A stretch of DNA of 64,000 bases, from assembly GCF_027475565.1 (NCBI RefSeq), contig NC_069385.1:11659001-11723000 (forward strand), in the 5' to 3' direction. Position 1 is the stretch's first letter; every line of letters begins with the position of its first letter. Shown here one piece after another: positions 1-11,145 of this stretch. The notes below the pieces were generated by a model, which was given only the letters and a program-made list of their open reading frames with translations, was not told the origin of the DNA and did no database searches. Source of the stretch: Acinonyx jubatus. Lineage: Eukaryota > Chordata > Mammalia > Carnivora > Felidae. The position numbers were made by a program, and so were the translations under genes.

Positions 1-3000
1 GAGGTTCTTTCTCTGTAGTAGATAAAAGTTTGCCTTCATTTCATGTGATCTCATTTCATTTTCCTCTTCAGTAGATACCAGCCAATGTCCATCATTCCGG
101 GCAAAGCAGGATCCTGTCCCGTATACTTAAATTCCAGGTGGTCCTACTGGAGCCTCACTTTTTCCATTGAATGCCTCCATCACTCCTATTGTTACCAGGG
201 GAATAATTCTCATTCTCATTGAAAGGAAACGCACATTCTGAATGTGTAACAATAACCTGCATGCAGCTCTCTGATTATAAATATCAAGTGTTATAAAAGC
301 CCCATCAGTGTAGTGATCAAAGGCATGAAGGGACTCACTGCCGAAGCAGCAGGTGACCCAGAACAATCGGAATAAAGGGAAATGCTGAGTAGACATGGGG
401 TCCTAAGAAATTCACATTAAAGATTTTTCCTGACGTATTGTGGTTGTGCCTTATAAAAGGATTTAACTAAGAGCTAACAAGGCAGTTGATTTTGCATTGA
501 ATGCTCTCTGATAATTAAAAATAAGTTTAAGATTTACCGATCAGGAGGAATTCCTATTTTTCATCCCTAATAAAGCCAATAAATGTTCATTATAAGAATC
601 ACTTTCACCACAGGAAAAATATATTAAAAGTGCTTCCATTGACACCTTCTCACAGAAAGATATTGTTCTGTGCATATAAGAGTGATCTGGGTCAAGGAGA
701 GAAACGCAGAAAGAGCTGATGACAAATTAGTCAAAGAAGGCAGGTGCTTCTTTGGTGCTTGGTCAATAAATTCTTTTTTATTTTCAAGAGCAAATAATTC
801 AGGCTGAGGAACCATCAGCCACTCAGATTGAGTGCGCTCACTGTGCCCCCCCTCCCCAAGCGAGTGTGGGGAGCCACCTCACATGAAAAATACCCGTCCC
901 CATTTTTTTAAGGTCACTGATTGACTTCCTTACTTAGAAATACATTTGTCTCTCACAAAAACACTTTCCTGGAGCGTAAAATTCGTTAAGGATGGGCCCC
1001 ATGTTAGTCCCAGTCCAGGGGAATTTCTGAGAATCCCAAGGGACAGTTTCATGGCCACTTCATGAAATGAGCTCAGAGCCAAGCCTCCAACACCGGCCTG
1101 TCCACACGGGGAGAGGCTGTCGGGCATCAGCCAGACCTGAAAGGAAGCAGGGCTCTTGCTGGAGACACCACCCAAAGCGGAGAGAAACAGGAAGAAACAT
1201 ACTGGTTTCTGCCTGCTCCCACCCTCCAATCTTCAGCCAGCACCTCCCACTAGGCGAACCTCTCCAACAACCAGGAGGTGGGGCACCAGGAAATACAGTT
1301 CCCTGCAGTCTAGAGCAGAGCGGGAAGTGCCAGGAGAGGATTGGAGAAGAGACAGGGGAGGACTGTCATGGCGGCGCTACAAATGGACACACACGAAGAC
1401 ATTCATGTCTCTCTAGGAGGGGTTCCTGGTTTGAATTTCTTCGTGCTTTAGCTCTTCTTCCAATTGTAGAGCATCTGTGCTGTTTATTCTCTTTATTATC
1501 TTTTAAAGTATCTAACTTAGCGTTCATGGCAACGGAGAAGGCCATGGTGAACTTAATGACTAGATGTGGAAGCCATTAACGGGAAATACTTGATTAGGAG
1601 AACACTATTTCTACGAGCCTGACTGAATAGTCCCTTCCTTCACTTTTCTCTGTGCTACAGAATACTGCGGGCTGCTTCCAAAGGTCTGGAGTTTACCAGA
1701 TAGCTCCTTGGTGAGTTTTAGTGACCGGGGAAACAATGAAGAGGAATATGGCCCTTGATCCTCAACATCTCATTAATGTCTGCATGAGGACAGGGTGAAT
1801 TTTCTAGAAGCCACTGGAATTCAGGGGGTCTAGGGATGGGGTGTTAGTGAAGGGACGTCAACTCTTGGGATGAAACTCCATTTCTGTCCTTTCTGCAGTG
1901 GCCCTAGGCGTTAGTTCTGTATGTGGGGGAGGAGGACAGAAGCCACTTTTCAGTTTTATTGACTTTTGCTTTCATTGCTTGGCTCTTTTGAAACAGAATA
2001 TTTTCTTTAATAGTGCTTTCTCCTCTTTTCTTTCTCGTTCACCTGCTTTTAAGATTCCAACTTCTAACTATTGTTATCTTTTTTGACCATTTCAGCTCTT
2101 TCCTCTACCCCTTAATTGGCCTGAGAAGTCCCTTCACTTACAGGCTGAACAGCTGCCTCAGCCCTTCCTGACCCAGAGAGCCAGGGTGGAGCATAATTGA
2201 GGGTCTTTCGTTGTGATATTGTCGGGCACTCACAGTCTGCTTTCCTAATGCCGTTCCATTAGAAAATTCACCATCCTTCACACAGTGAAGGTGCACTTTG
2301 CTGTGACTTTGGCCATGTTGCAATTCCACTAATAGCCTTTTACTGTAGGGAGACTATCTACAGCAGCATCTAAAAGTACTTCTTGAGGCAGAAGCAAATA
2401 GGGGACCTAAGAGGAGGCTAAATGTTTTGCAGTCCCACCATAATTGCAGTTAAGAAAAAGTAATTGATTGTCTGCGGAAGCAGTGGGCTTTCTACCTTTA
2501 ACCACGTGTTTCCATCCCATGGTCTGGCAGCTGCCGCAGACACTGAAAATAAGTGAAAAATGGAGCACATCGTAATTTCCCAACATTTGTGACCCTAAAG
2601 ATACAGAATGTTTCTTTGTCAATCTTGGTAATAAAATCTAGCATTTAAACTTCTCTTTAAAAAAAAATATCAGGCCGAAACCATGCACTGTCTAAAGACA
2701 CCTGTCACAGACTTATTACGTGCAGGGGGGCAGATGGTAGACTGAAATGAGTTTTCATTGCAGACGAAAGGTAGTTTTCTTTAATTTTCTGTAATTTATG
2801 TCATCTTCTGCCGGAGACCCCATTCTTCAGTGAACAGAGGAGAAACTGCCCATGAAAGGAAAATTGATTTCTTTCCTATAAAAGGATATCTTTGGGGTTA
2901 ATTTAGTTTCTCTTAGGTAAATGTTTAGGCTTTTAGGGCTTTTCTCTCCCTTCTCCTCGCCTGGATGGAATCTTGAGTTTCGACTACATGTCCTCATATC

Positions 3001-4145
3001 ATAGTGTCCTCCTCTGGTTCTTGCTGGTCAGAGGTGCAGTATCTTTCCAGCCTTGCCACAGAGTAGGGTCCATACTGGAATCTTCATTAGGGGGAGCACA
3101 AACCAACCCTCAACTTGACCAACACCCTTGACCTTGGCACTGGATGGCTCTCCTGAATCTCAGCCATGTCTTCTATCTAATACCTAGGTTAGCTGACCTC
3201 CTTAGAGCTCCTGTCACTGACCAGCAGGCTTCACTCTGGTAGGTTCACTGCATCTCAATTCCTCAAACCTTCTTCTCTCCCACTGGACACTCTCAGGAAT
3301 TTCAGTAAAGTTGGCAGTAGAGTTAGAGAAATAATGAGGAGAATTTTGGACTGAGACATCAAGTCCGCAACAACTATTTCAAACTTGGGATCCTTCCTAG
3401 AAAGACATAAATATCTTAAAACGTGCCCATTTGTAACGTTACACCAGAGTCATGAGATGTGCTTAGATCAATGGTTTACACCCCAATTCCTGGGCAACTT
3501 TGGGGATTATTGGGGCCTGTCCTATGTACCTGTTACAAAACATGGAACGTGTCTTTGGCCTAAAGAAACAAATCTTTCTATTCTACGTGGAAGCTGGGAG
3601 ATACACAGGATATTGTCGCTAGTCCTTTCTATGATGAGATTTTTTTCCCCTTAGTCATTTTTGACCTACAACATGGTCGGTGTCATGTTGAATATGGCAG
3701 TTATGTGAGGACACTTAGGATTTTCACCATCTATGAAATTATTCAATGAAGTGGTTGTTGATTATCCCAACTGCCAGCCAGGATTGCAGCTGGAGTGAGA
3801 AACTCCATACTGATCTCCAACCTCTTGTGCAGTTCATCCTCTTCTCTCTTTTTCTACACCCAATGTTATAAAAACTCTTCAGGTTCTCCAAGGTGGGATG
3901 GACACTTTCCTTGGCCAGCCCTTATAATCCAAGTGGGTTGATATGCAACAGAGAGATTTTGGAATCCAGACATCATTTCTCTCTTAACAAATCCTATGTC
4001 CCCAGAGATCTCACTTTGTACCGAAAAGAAAAGTCTCATGTGAAACCAAAACTAGTCATGGCTGCTTTGTTCTCTTTGGGGTTACCCACTGGAGAACCTC
4101 AGACATGATGATTTTAAGTAGAGTGAAGAATGCACTGCTTTGTTA
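1..4145. other. Single-copy DNA, no gene or repeat recognised
   Basis: I recognise no exon series, RNA gene or mobile element here. The longest open frame (170 codons, plus strand, 1067-1579) lies in a locally GC-richer patch and has no domain-like features. Short C runs occur near 847-855. Ancient repeats too diverged to spot by eye could be present. Confidence 0.5.
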
Positions 4146-4149
4146 AGGA

Positions 4150-4270
4150 TCTAAATGTCAAAAAATAAAACTTTAAAAGCTTTTAGGAGAAAATGAAAAG
4201 AGAATATCGTTACGACGTTGGAGTAGGAAAAGATTTCTTAAAGAAAGTTTCCAAACCCATACCAAAGAGG
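4150..4270 (+). mobile_element. LINE-1 fragment (late ORF2 / 3' region)
   Basis: The stretch running from 'aaaactttaaaagctttt' through 'aggaaaagatttcttaaa' follows the late LINE-1 pattern for aaaacataggagaat...ggcaaagatttctta. It is a short, diverged plus-strand relic that loses resemblance after about 4270. Confidence 0.5.
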
Positions 4271-4853
4271 AGGTTGAGGGAGGAGGTGGGACACAGGAAA
4301 GGAGGACTTACATTGGGAGAGGTATTAGTTCATTGTTCTATCTCCCCCCACCAGAGATGTCTCTTTCTCTCTTTAAGTCAAATTGTGTGTGTTTGGGTGG
4401 GAGGCATTAAAGGAGCCTCTTGGATAACCTGACGTGTTGGCTGTGGAATTTGATGGTGTGTTTGGTTTATGTCTATAAAAAGGCTATGGTGAGAGTGGGG
4501 AGAGGAAGCTGCATTGGGAACAAGCAATGGTCCCCAAAAGAGAAAGCCTGTGTGGATGTTCCCAGTCTGGGGGTTGGAATCTCAGCTGTCACTCTGTAGC
4601 AAAGGAGTTGCTGTTAGAGATTTCCAGTGGGGAGCCTCAGAGAAACCCAGAAAGGTGCTTATGTGTTATAAACTCACATTGGGAATATGCCGCATTTAAG
4701 GGCACTGTCACCAGATTACACTTGTTTCTTATCTTTACTCTCTATCCCCTCATCTCCCACCCCAACCAGGGATGTATCAGAAACTGAAACAAGTGACGTG
4801 GGGTATGGCTGCAGGAGAGATGAAATTAGGAGGGAAGTGCTAACAAGACTTCC
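4271..4853. other. Unassigned single-copy DNA
   Basis: Small overlapping open frames (61-86 codons) are present but none has codon structure, splice sites or motifs that I can support. No repeat recognised. Confidence 0.45.
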
Positions 4854-5063
4854 CCGGGGAAGGAAGTTGGTTTAAACATCTGACTTCGGCTTAGTTCAGG
4901 ATCTCGCAGTTGGTGGGTTCGAGCCCCGCATCGGGCTCTGTGTTGACATCTCAGAGCCTGGAGCCTGCGCCTGTGTCTACCTCTCTCTCTCCCCTCCCCC
5001 ACTTGAGCTCTCTCTTGCTCTCTCTCAAAAATAAATAAGCATTAAAATAAAATAAAACAAAAT
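4854..5063 (+). mobile_element. Felid CanSINE, head damaged
   Basis: Recognisable from 'catctgacttcggct' through 'ggttcgagccccgc' (B box) and 'cagagcctggagcctg' to a CT-rich stretch and an AATAAA-type A-rich tail. The normal head is largely missing and the A box is degraded. 'aagacttcc' at 4845-4853 and again at 5064-5072 is the likely target-site duplication. Confidence 0.9.
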
Positions 5064-5072
5064 AAGACTTCC

Positions 5073-6189
5073 TCTAAGACAAGTTTCTCAGCCTAAACAA
5101 AGTAGCGGGGAATCTCAAATACAAAGATAAGCAAAGAAACAAGACTCACCAGCCACCCAAAGTAGACACACAGAAGACAAAATATAGAAGAACTAAAGCC
5201 CGAAGAAATAGGCTCAGCTGTGACAGGGTCTCTTAGCTTGGGTTTCCCCAGCAACAAACCCAGGTTCAAGTGCAAATAAGTCTTTGGAAGGTGAGGGAAA
5301 GAGCAGGAGGAGAGAAAGGAAGTGAATGCCATCAAATCAGCATGCACCGTGGCAATGAGAACTCGATCCCGTTGGGGAAACAGGATCCGGGGTCAAACAC
5401 GTGAGTTGGTGATCCAACCTGAGAGTGAGGGGGTTCAGGTAATTTTACACCAACTTTCAATAGTCGGTGGTTGAGGACTGCTCCTGAGATTTAATTCCTT
5501 AATTCCTCCAGCCAGCAATTTTGGCAGCAATGTGGGCTTCGTAGGCAAGAGAAAGCCCTCAGGCAAAGAAATACAGGCACTGGCAACTGGCTTGTGTGCA
5601 CAGTAGTGTTAAGAATGAGGAGATATGCATGAACACCAGACAGAGCCCACTACGGAAACAAATCCGTGACTTTTGCAATAAAGTAATGCCCTCAGAAAGA
5701 TGTTGAGAGAAATTGCATTCACTTGCCGTTAAAAAAATTAAGTAAGGGATTTGGAAATAACAGAGATACACATATGTACACACAAACGAAGAGTGAATTA
5801 ATGTAAAGTTTAAATGGAAGAATTCATCCAGAAAATAATAGAAAATCACAAAGAGTTAGAATACATGAAACAAGGCATAAAGGAAGGATCCAAACGTACC
5901 CATCTTTTCCAGAAAAAAGAGAATAGAAACAATGGGCGAGAGAAATTACAAAGTAAGAGAAAACAAAATGCTATCGCCAAAAAAGAAATAAGTTCTTATC
6001 AAGGGCTAATGAGAATAATGTTACAAAGACATACACCTAGACATGAACTTTTTCATAATGGAAAGTTCTTAAATAGATCTATATACATGGGAAAACATGG
6101 CATAAGATAAAATGAATTTTCAAGTTTATAAAGAAAGAAAATCTATTATTCAAATATGATATTGTCACAATTAGCCAATTTAAAAATAG
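5073..6189. other. Unassigned AT-rich DNA upstream of LINE-1
   Basis: An A-rich plus-strand open frame of 98 codons (5814-6110) looks lysine-rich because of base composition. It may be further LINE-derived sequence, but I could not match it to a known LINE segment. Confidence 0.35.
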
Positions 6190-7425
6190 ATCTCTACCTC
6201 ACATCATACCTCAAAATAATTGCAGGTGAAAAAAATTAAAAAAACCCAAATTTATAAAAACATGAGAGTAAAATTATAGGAGTCTTGTCTCACATTTATG
6301 GTCAATTAATTTCAACAATTGTGTATAAACAGTTTTATGGAGAAAGAATAATTTTTTCAAGAAATGATGCTGGGACAACTGAATATCTACATGCAAAAGA
6401 ATGAATCTGGATCTCTATCGCAAAGCACGTACAAGAATTAACTCAAAATAGATCAGAGACCCAAATGTCAGAACTAAAACTGTAAAACTCTTGGAGGAAA
6501 ACATATGAGTAACTTTTTGTGACCTTGGATCTAGCGGTGGCTTCTTAGATATGACACCAAAATCACAAGTTCAAAAAAAAAAATAGATAACTTGGGTTTC
6601 ATTAAAAATAAAAACTTTTGTGCATCAAAGGGCAGTACCAGGAAAGTGAGAAACCAAGCAGTGAATGGGAGAAAATATTTGTAAAGCGTATGTTTGCTAA
6701 GGGGTTTGTATCCAGTATACATAAAGAACTCTCACAGCTCAATAAAAAAATCAGATGATAGCAAGTGTCGGTGAGAATGTGGAGAAATTGAAACCCTCAT
6801 ACACTGCTCGGGGGGAATGTAAAATGGTGCAGCCATTTTGCAAAACTTACTGGCAGTCAAAAAGTTAAACCTAGAGTTCTCATTTGAGTCAAAAATTCCA
6901 GTCTTAGGTATAGACCCAAGAAAATTAAAAGCATATGTCCATGCAAAAACTTGTACACAAATGTTCATAGCAGTATTATTCAAAATAACCAAAAGGTGGA
7001 AACAAGCCAAATGCCCATCAAGTGATGAATGCATAATTGTGCCATGAAAAGGAATGCGTTTTATGCTACAACATGGACAAACCTTGAAAACATTATGCTA
7101 AGTGAAAGAAGCCAGTTCCAAAAGACCACATATCGTATGATTTGATTTATATGAAGTGCCCACAGTGAAGCAAATCCACAGAAACCAGAAATACATTAGT
7201 GGTTGCCCAGGGTTGGTGAGGATAGGAGGATTGAGGGTGGGTGATAAGCTAAAGGGTACAGCGTTCTTTTTTAAGGCCATGCAAATATTCCGAAGTTGAT
7301 CATGTTGGTGATGGCATAACTCTATGAATATATTCAAAACCATTGAATTGGTTACACTTTAGTGGGCAAGTTATCATGTGTGTGAATTACGTCTCAATGA
7401 TGCTTTTACAAAAACAAAAAATGAA
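6190..7425 (+). mobile_element. LINE-1 3' part (end of ORF2 and 3' UTR)
   Basis: Typical landmarks appear in order: 'gatgctgggacaactgaat' (6365), 'gacaccaaaatcacaag' (6553), 'gggagaaaatatttgtaaag' (6668), 'ggtgagaatgtggagaaatt' (6769), 'ttcatagcagtattatt' (6963) and 'cattatgctaagtgaaag' (7091), ending in an A-rich tail near 7410-7420. The reading frame is broken throughout, so it is a dead copy of an old mammalian L1. 'ggatctctac' near 6190 and 'ggatctctatcgc' near 6410 may mark a second overlapping fragment at the 5' end. Confidence 0.85.
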
Positions 7426-7429
7426 TCTA

Positions 7430-7682
7430 TAATCTTGAAGTATATAGGACTTTGCTAAGCATACAAACTGCGGAAGTTAAATGAACAGATTGATAAATCA
7501 ACATTCAAAATCTATATTTGGTAAGAGATACGATAAAGTTGAAAAAAAAAGAAGAAGAAAAAGTTACAGGCTGGGAGAAAATAGTTGCAGAGTACATATC
7601 AGACAAAGAATTAATATCCAGAATATATAGAGAGCTTCTACAAACATCAAGAAAAAGAAAATGATAATTGATGAAGTGAGTA
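7430..7682 (+). mobile_element. LINE-1 fragment, upstream piece
   Basis: 'gctgggagaaaatagttgca' followed by 'acaaagaattaatatccaga' is the late-ORF2 'gggagaaaatatttgcaaa...gacttgtatccagaatata' motif. It ends where an unrelated G-rich segment begins at about 7683. Confidence 0.6.
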
Positions 7683-8097
7683 TTGGGGGAGGGCGGGTAG
7701 GGCACTGAGGAGGAGGTAAGAAGGAGGGCAGGAAGGAGGTGGGGAGGGAGGTGGTCCAGTCTGAGGACAAAGCGCTGGAGAATAGAGCGGCTTAAAGTTG
7801 AATAAAGAGCTTGCGTGCATATGAGCCTGGGCTGGACATTTTAGTTCTGGACACAAGATCGCTCCTATGATTGAAAGAGCTCTGAAGACTTTTACTAGGT
7901 CAGGTCTTGGAAACGTGTGAGGATTTGTCTGAGTGAGGAAGAGGAAGAAAAGGTGAAAAAGTCTGAGTCTCAGGTTGGGTTTGGAACAGGAAGGTGTAAG
8001 AACGAAGAAAGCCATTTTCTGCTTAGTCCACGAACTCGTCCTAAACATGCGGAAAGCACTGGAACTCAGCTATGGCTAGGGCAAACTAAATTAAAAT
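7683..8097. other. Unrecognised 0.4-kb segment between two LINE-1 pieces
   Basis: This purine-rich segment starts with a G-quadruplex-type motif (7685-7702) and separates two collinear L1 pieces. I see no SINE head or tail, no A-rich tail and no clear target-site duplication. The ORF of 133 codons on the minus strand (7647-8048) is rich in P, S and L because of the purine bias and is not supported. Confidence 0.4.
7685..7702 (+). other. G-quadruplex motif
   Basis: Four runs of at least three G on the plus strand with loops of 1, 1 and 2 bases (GGGGG-A-GGG-C-GGG-TA-GGG). This matches the standard G4 pattern with very short loops. Confidence 0.6.
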
Positions 8098-8099
8098 GA

Positions 8100-8605
8100 T
8101 ATATGCTTCATCCATCACGTTGGACAAAACTTCACAAGCTTGGCAAAGGTGTGGGGAAATTGATATTTTTGTTCTAGATGGTAACATAATTTGATACTTT
8201 TTGGGACGTCATTTGGTAGTCTTTATCAAAATGAAAAATTCTCATTTCTTTTGACCCAGCTAGTCCAAGTATATATATATATATATATTGCTGCAATATT
8301 ATTACTAAAATAGAAATGTGGAAAAACAACTTAAGTTTCCATAAACAAGGACATTAAATAAATGTTGGGGATTTCTCTACAGCATGCAGGTAGCAGTAAC
8401 AAAGAATAGGGAGGAAGCTGCATGTCTACCAACAATGAAAAATCTAGATCTGCTGTTAGGTGAAAAACAAAGACAATTTCAGGAAAATGCACGTAAAATG
8501 GTTCATTTTGTTTTTAACTTTCCATGTATCAAGGGAGGTCTTTAAGAATACATAAAATGTTTCAAGTGCTTTTTCTGGGACAGGAATGTAGGGGGGAAAG
8601 GGGGA
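8100..8605 (+). mobile_element. LINE-1 3' UTR fragment
   Basis: 'ggcaaaggtgtggggaaatt', 'cttttgacccagctag' (8248), 'gaaatgtggaaaaacaac' (8312) and 'gttaggtgaaaaacaaag' (8455) follow the order of an older L1M-type 3' end. It is collinear with the 7430-7682 piece and may be the same insertion. A (TA)n run at 8271-8289 lies inside it. Confidence 0.7.
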
Positions 8606-8611
8606 CTTTTT

Positions 8612-8882
8612 GAAACACTTTTTTTTAATGTTTATTTTTATTTTATTTATTTATTTAGTTAGTTAGTTAGTTTATTTATTTTATTATTTTTTTTTTTTTT
8701 TTGAGAGAGAGACAGAGCATGAGCAGGGGAGGGGCAGAGAGAGGGAGACACAGGATCCGAAGCAGGCTCCAGGCTCTGAGCTGCCAGCACAGAGCCCGAG
8801 GCGGGGCTCGAACCCAGGAACCGTGAGATCATGACCTGAGTTGAAGTTGGACACTTAACTGACTGAGGCACCCAGGGGCCCC
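8612..8882 (-). mobile_element. Felid CanSINE
   Basis: Reverse-strand copy: 'gaggcacccaggggcccc' (8864-8882) is the complement of the head, 'ggggctcgaaccc' the B box, 'caggctccaggctctgag' the middle, then GA-rich sequence and a long T/ATTT/AGTT tail (8612-8702). Similar 'gaaagggggactttt' (8596) and 'gaaagggaaactttt' (8883) flanks look like a target-site duplication. The tail contains TTTA and TTAG microsatellites. Confidence 0.93.
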
Positions 8883-8924
8883 GAAAGGGAAACTTTTATT
8901 TCATCTTCTATTTTATCACTCTTC

Positions 8925-9215
8925 AACAGAAATATAAGGAGAAGCAAGTAAGTGAACCACACATTTAATTTTAAATTTTCCGGTAGCCACATTTAAAAAA
9001 GTAAAAAAGAAACGTATGACGTTATCTTTACTAGTACATATTTTCAGCGTAATCTATCCAAAATATTATCACCTCAACCTATAATCAATATAAAATTCTT
9101 AACGTAATGTTTCACAATCTGGTTTTCGTCCAACGTCTTTGCAATCTGGTTTTCATACGCTCAACAGTCCCGTGCGGCTAGTAGCCACCATTTTGGATAG
9201 TGAATTTCTGTATCT
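8925..9215. mobile_element. hAT-type non-autonomous DNA transposon relic
   Basis: 'gtagccacatttaaaaaagt' (8982), 'ctatccaaaatattatcacc' (9053), 'cctataatcaatataaaatt' (9078) and 'ggctagtagccaccattttgga' (9176) match the common mammalian MER element built on 'agccacatgtggctagtggctaccatattgga'. I place it in the hAT-Charlie group (MER3/MER58-like) but cannot name the subfamily. Confidence 0.65.
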
Positions 9216-9699
9216 TATTTACTACTGCCATGTTGTAAATGATTTTATTATGTTTTTGTGTTTCTTTTATTATTAAAAATGGCAAAGAATCAGAACCTTT
9301 AAAGTTTTCCTAAAGAGAAAGGAAAAGAAAAACAAAAGAAAGCAAAACAAAGGAAACTGCCTAATCACCTGCCTTGCACCCATCATTTACTGAAAGTCCG
9401 TGTTTCTTCTCTTCTGGGCTCTGGATCATTGTTATTGATGTGGGTGATTGGCAAAGGGCTGGGGTGGGGCGGGGGAGGCAGAGCAGAGGGAATGTGGTTT
9501 CGGTCCCATGGGACTGTGATGTGTGAATTGGTGGTTCCCGAGGGAGTTAGGCAGCTCTCTCTGGTTTTAGCGGTCTTGACCTCCTCTGCCCAGGCAGTAA
9601 TCAAATCACCTATATCTGGTTGAGGGCCTCCCCCAAGCATGTGAACAAGTGATTATTGCTGGACCGGACAGGCCCTAAATCCCCCTGCTGCCTTCTGAC
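9216..9699. other. Unassigned DNA with a G-quadruplex motif
   Basis: No gene or repeat recognised. An A-rich stretch (9310-9360) precedes a GC-richer patch. Short open frames on both strands overlap each other and look like shadows of composition. Confidence 0.45.
9456..9475 (+). other. G-quadruplex motif, short loops
   Basis: GGG-CT-GGGG-T-GGGG-C-GGGGG on the plus strand. Four G runs with loops of 2, 1 and 1 bases, predicted to be among the more stable G4 forms. Confidence 0.65.
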
Positions 9700-9875
9700 C
9701 CTTTCAACTCGTCCAGTCGCCCTGCCTTGGTTCTTCTTTATTATGTAGACCCGCAGACGCAAAACCAACCCTTGGCTTTCTTCTGGAAGAATAAATATCC
9801 CCAGTTCTTCCAGACTTTCCGACACGGGTATTGTGTTCCTCTGGACCCTTTCCAAGTTCTCCACACCTTGTTTTA
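9700..9875 (-). mobile_element. Ancient CR1/L3-like LINE trace
   Basis: 'aataaatatccccagttctt' (9790) and 'gttcctctggaccctttcca' (9834) resemble the antisense of the old CR1/L3-type repeat with 'ccctcctctggacacgctcca'. The match is diverged and may extend to about 9990. Composition and spacing fit, but alignment is needed. Confidence 0.4.
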
Positions 9876-10471
9876 GTGCAAAGCCCCGGCACTGTCATCT
9901 AATTAATGGAGTTGGCCTGATTAACTCGTGGTGGCCACACTTTTCTCCCCTGGCTTACACATTGTGGCATTTCTCCTCACTTGTTTGTTTTGTTTTGTTT
10001 TGTTTTCCCCCACACAGCAGCATTTTACTTTGCCAGTGATTCCTGTATTGCATTTGTAGAGAGATCTGACACCAGAGTTCTTCCTCTGTTCACAGGGCAA
10101 TTGACTCCCCTGTAAGAAATAATATAAATTATCCTTTCTGGAAGTATTCTTCACTCCTTTAAACTTTCAACATGACAAAAATTGGAATCAAAATTTGTGA
10201 CAGGCCGAAGATAACTACTGAGATCAGAGAGAAACTCCCTGATTTGAACAACATGCAGGAGAGACACGGAAAATATTAAGTTAAATACTGGTTTTCATTG
10301 CGGATTCATTTCATTGCAGAGTCAATTCAGACCTCAACCTCCCTTAAGCCTCTGGGGTCTGGATAGGAACCTCTCCTGTGAATTTCTAATCTATCTTGTC
10401 CCTAAAGTGGTAAATCTTAAAACTGAATTGACTGTGAATATATATTTTATTGTATTTACTTTTCCTGGGGC
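9876..10471. other. Unassigned DNA
   Basis: Contains a (TTTTG)n run at 9982-10006. No gene or further repeat recognised. A 90-codon plus-strand open frame begins at 10314 and runs into the candidate exon below, but its first half has no recognisable features. Confidence 0.45.
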
Positions 10472-10578
10472 TTATGACACACACCTACAAGATGCAGTGA
10501 GGCCAGATGTTAGTCTAGAAGAGATTGTTAAAGGCAAGAGGCCCTTTGAAGTAGCTTGTTCCATCAATACCTATAAAG
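10472..10578 (+). CDS. Candidate coding exon (tentative), GAYD motif
   Basis: Open on the plus strand with a strong splice-donor match at its end (AAAG|GTAAAT, GT at 10579-10580). It translates as FPGAYDTHLQD... then SLEEIVKGKRPFEV... and ends after ...NTYK with one spare base (phase 1). PG-x-YD is the hallmark of sperm-tail PG-rich (SHIPPO/STPG-type) repeats, which suggests a cilia or sperm-tail protein. Against this, the pyrimidine-rich tract at 10450-10467 is not followed by a clear AG at the expected place ('tttcctgggg'). The only AGs are inside the frame, at 10490-10491 and 10496-10497. It may be a decayed exon, a later-starting exon, or chance. The start is inferred from the motif, not seen. 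Confidence 0.25.
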
Positions 10579-10697
10579 GTAAATAGAGGCATTGTATTCG
10601 GAAAGATGGAAAACTGTCTCCAACACCTGCCCCGATTATCCAAAGGACCTTGAAAGTTTCTTTGGATGCATATCAAATGCAGAAATTAAGCATTTTA
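10579..10697. other. Sequence between candidate donor and SINE
   Basis: Short unassigned stretch. It ends in 'agaaattaagcatttt' (10681-10696), the left copy of the target-site duplication of the following SINE. Confidence 0.5.
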
Positions 10698-10917
10698 GGG
10701 GCACCTGGGTGGCTCAGTCGGTTAAGTGTCCGACTTCGGCTCAGGTCATGATCTCATGGTTCATAGGTTTGAGCCCCGTGTCGGGCTCTGTGCCGACAGC
10801 TCAGAGCCTGGAGCCTGCTTCGGATTCTGTGCCTCCCTCTCTCTCTGCCCCTCCCCCACTCATGCTCTGTTTCTCTTTCTCTCTCTCAAAAATAAACCTT
10901 AAAAAAATAAAAGAAAG
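10698..10917 (+). mobile_element. Felid CanSINE, full length
   Basis: Complete copy: head 'ggggcacctgggtggctcag', A and B boxes, 'cagagcctggagcctgcttc', CT-rich block and AATAAA-type tail. Target-site duplication at 10681-10696 and 10918-10933 (15 of 16 identical). Confidence 0.96.
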
Positions 10918-10933
10918 AGAAATTAAACATTTT

Positions 10934-11034
10934 GCATTTTACTCTTATTGAGTTGAGGTTCAATCAAATATTAGTAACGATGTTATTTATACTATCATAA
11001 CAATTATACAACCAGTTAATTCCACTGAGCTCTT
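10934..11034. other. Unassigned AT-rich stretch
   Basis: Nothing recognised. Confidence 0.4.
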
Positions 11035-11145
11035 AGCGCCTTGAAGCCAGGGCCTTTTTCAGGTGCTCGGTTGGTCTCTTGTGGGGTTCCTAGCACAGTG
11101 CCTGGGAGGTAGTCAGCACTCAAAGTGAGATTGCTGAATAAAGCA
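11035..11145 (+). mobile_element. L2 LINE 3' end fragment
   Basis: 'ccttgaagccagggcc' (11040) then 'cctagcacagtgcctgg' (11088) and 'cagcactcaa' follow the L2 3'-end pattern 'gagggcaggg...cctagcacagtgcctggcacatagtaggcgctcaataa'. Confidence 0.7.

Noticed and set aside
1270..1283. CTCF-like motif (ccaggaggtggggc)
   Set aside because: At least one or two core mismatches and no supporting context; too weak to report.
1067..1579. 170-codon open frame
   Set aside because: Overlapping frames in the other register, no codon structure or recognisable motif; likely chance.
5814..6110. 98-codon lysine-rich open frame upstream of LINE-1
   Set aside because: An A-rich composition explains it; I could not match it to LINE-1 ORF1 or any other protein.
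10592..10951. Recurrent peptide beginning MAQSVKCPTSAQVMIS in many frames
   Set aside because: It is the translation of the SINE head and middle, appearing at each SINE copy; not a gene family.
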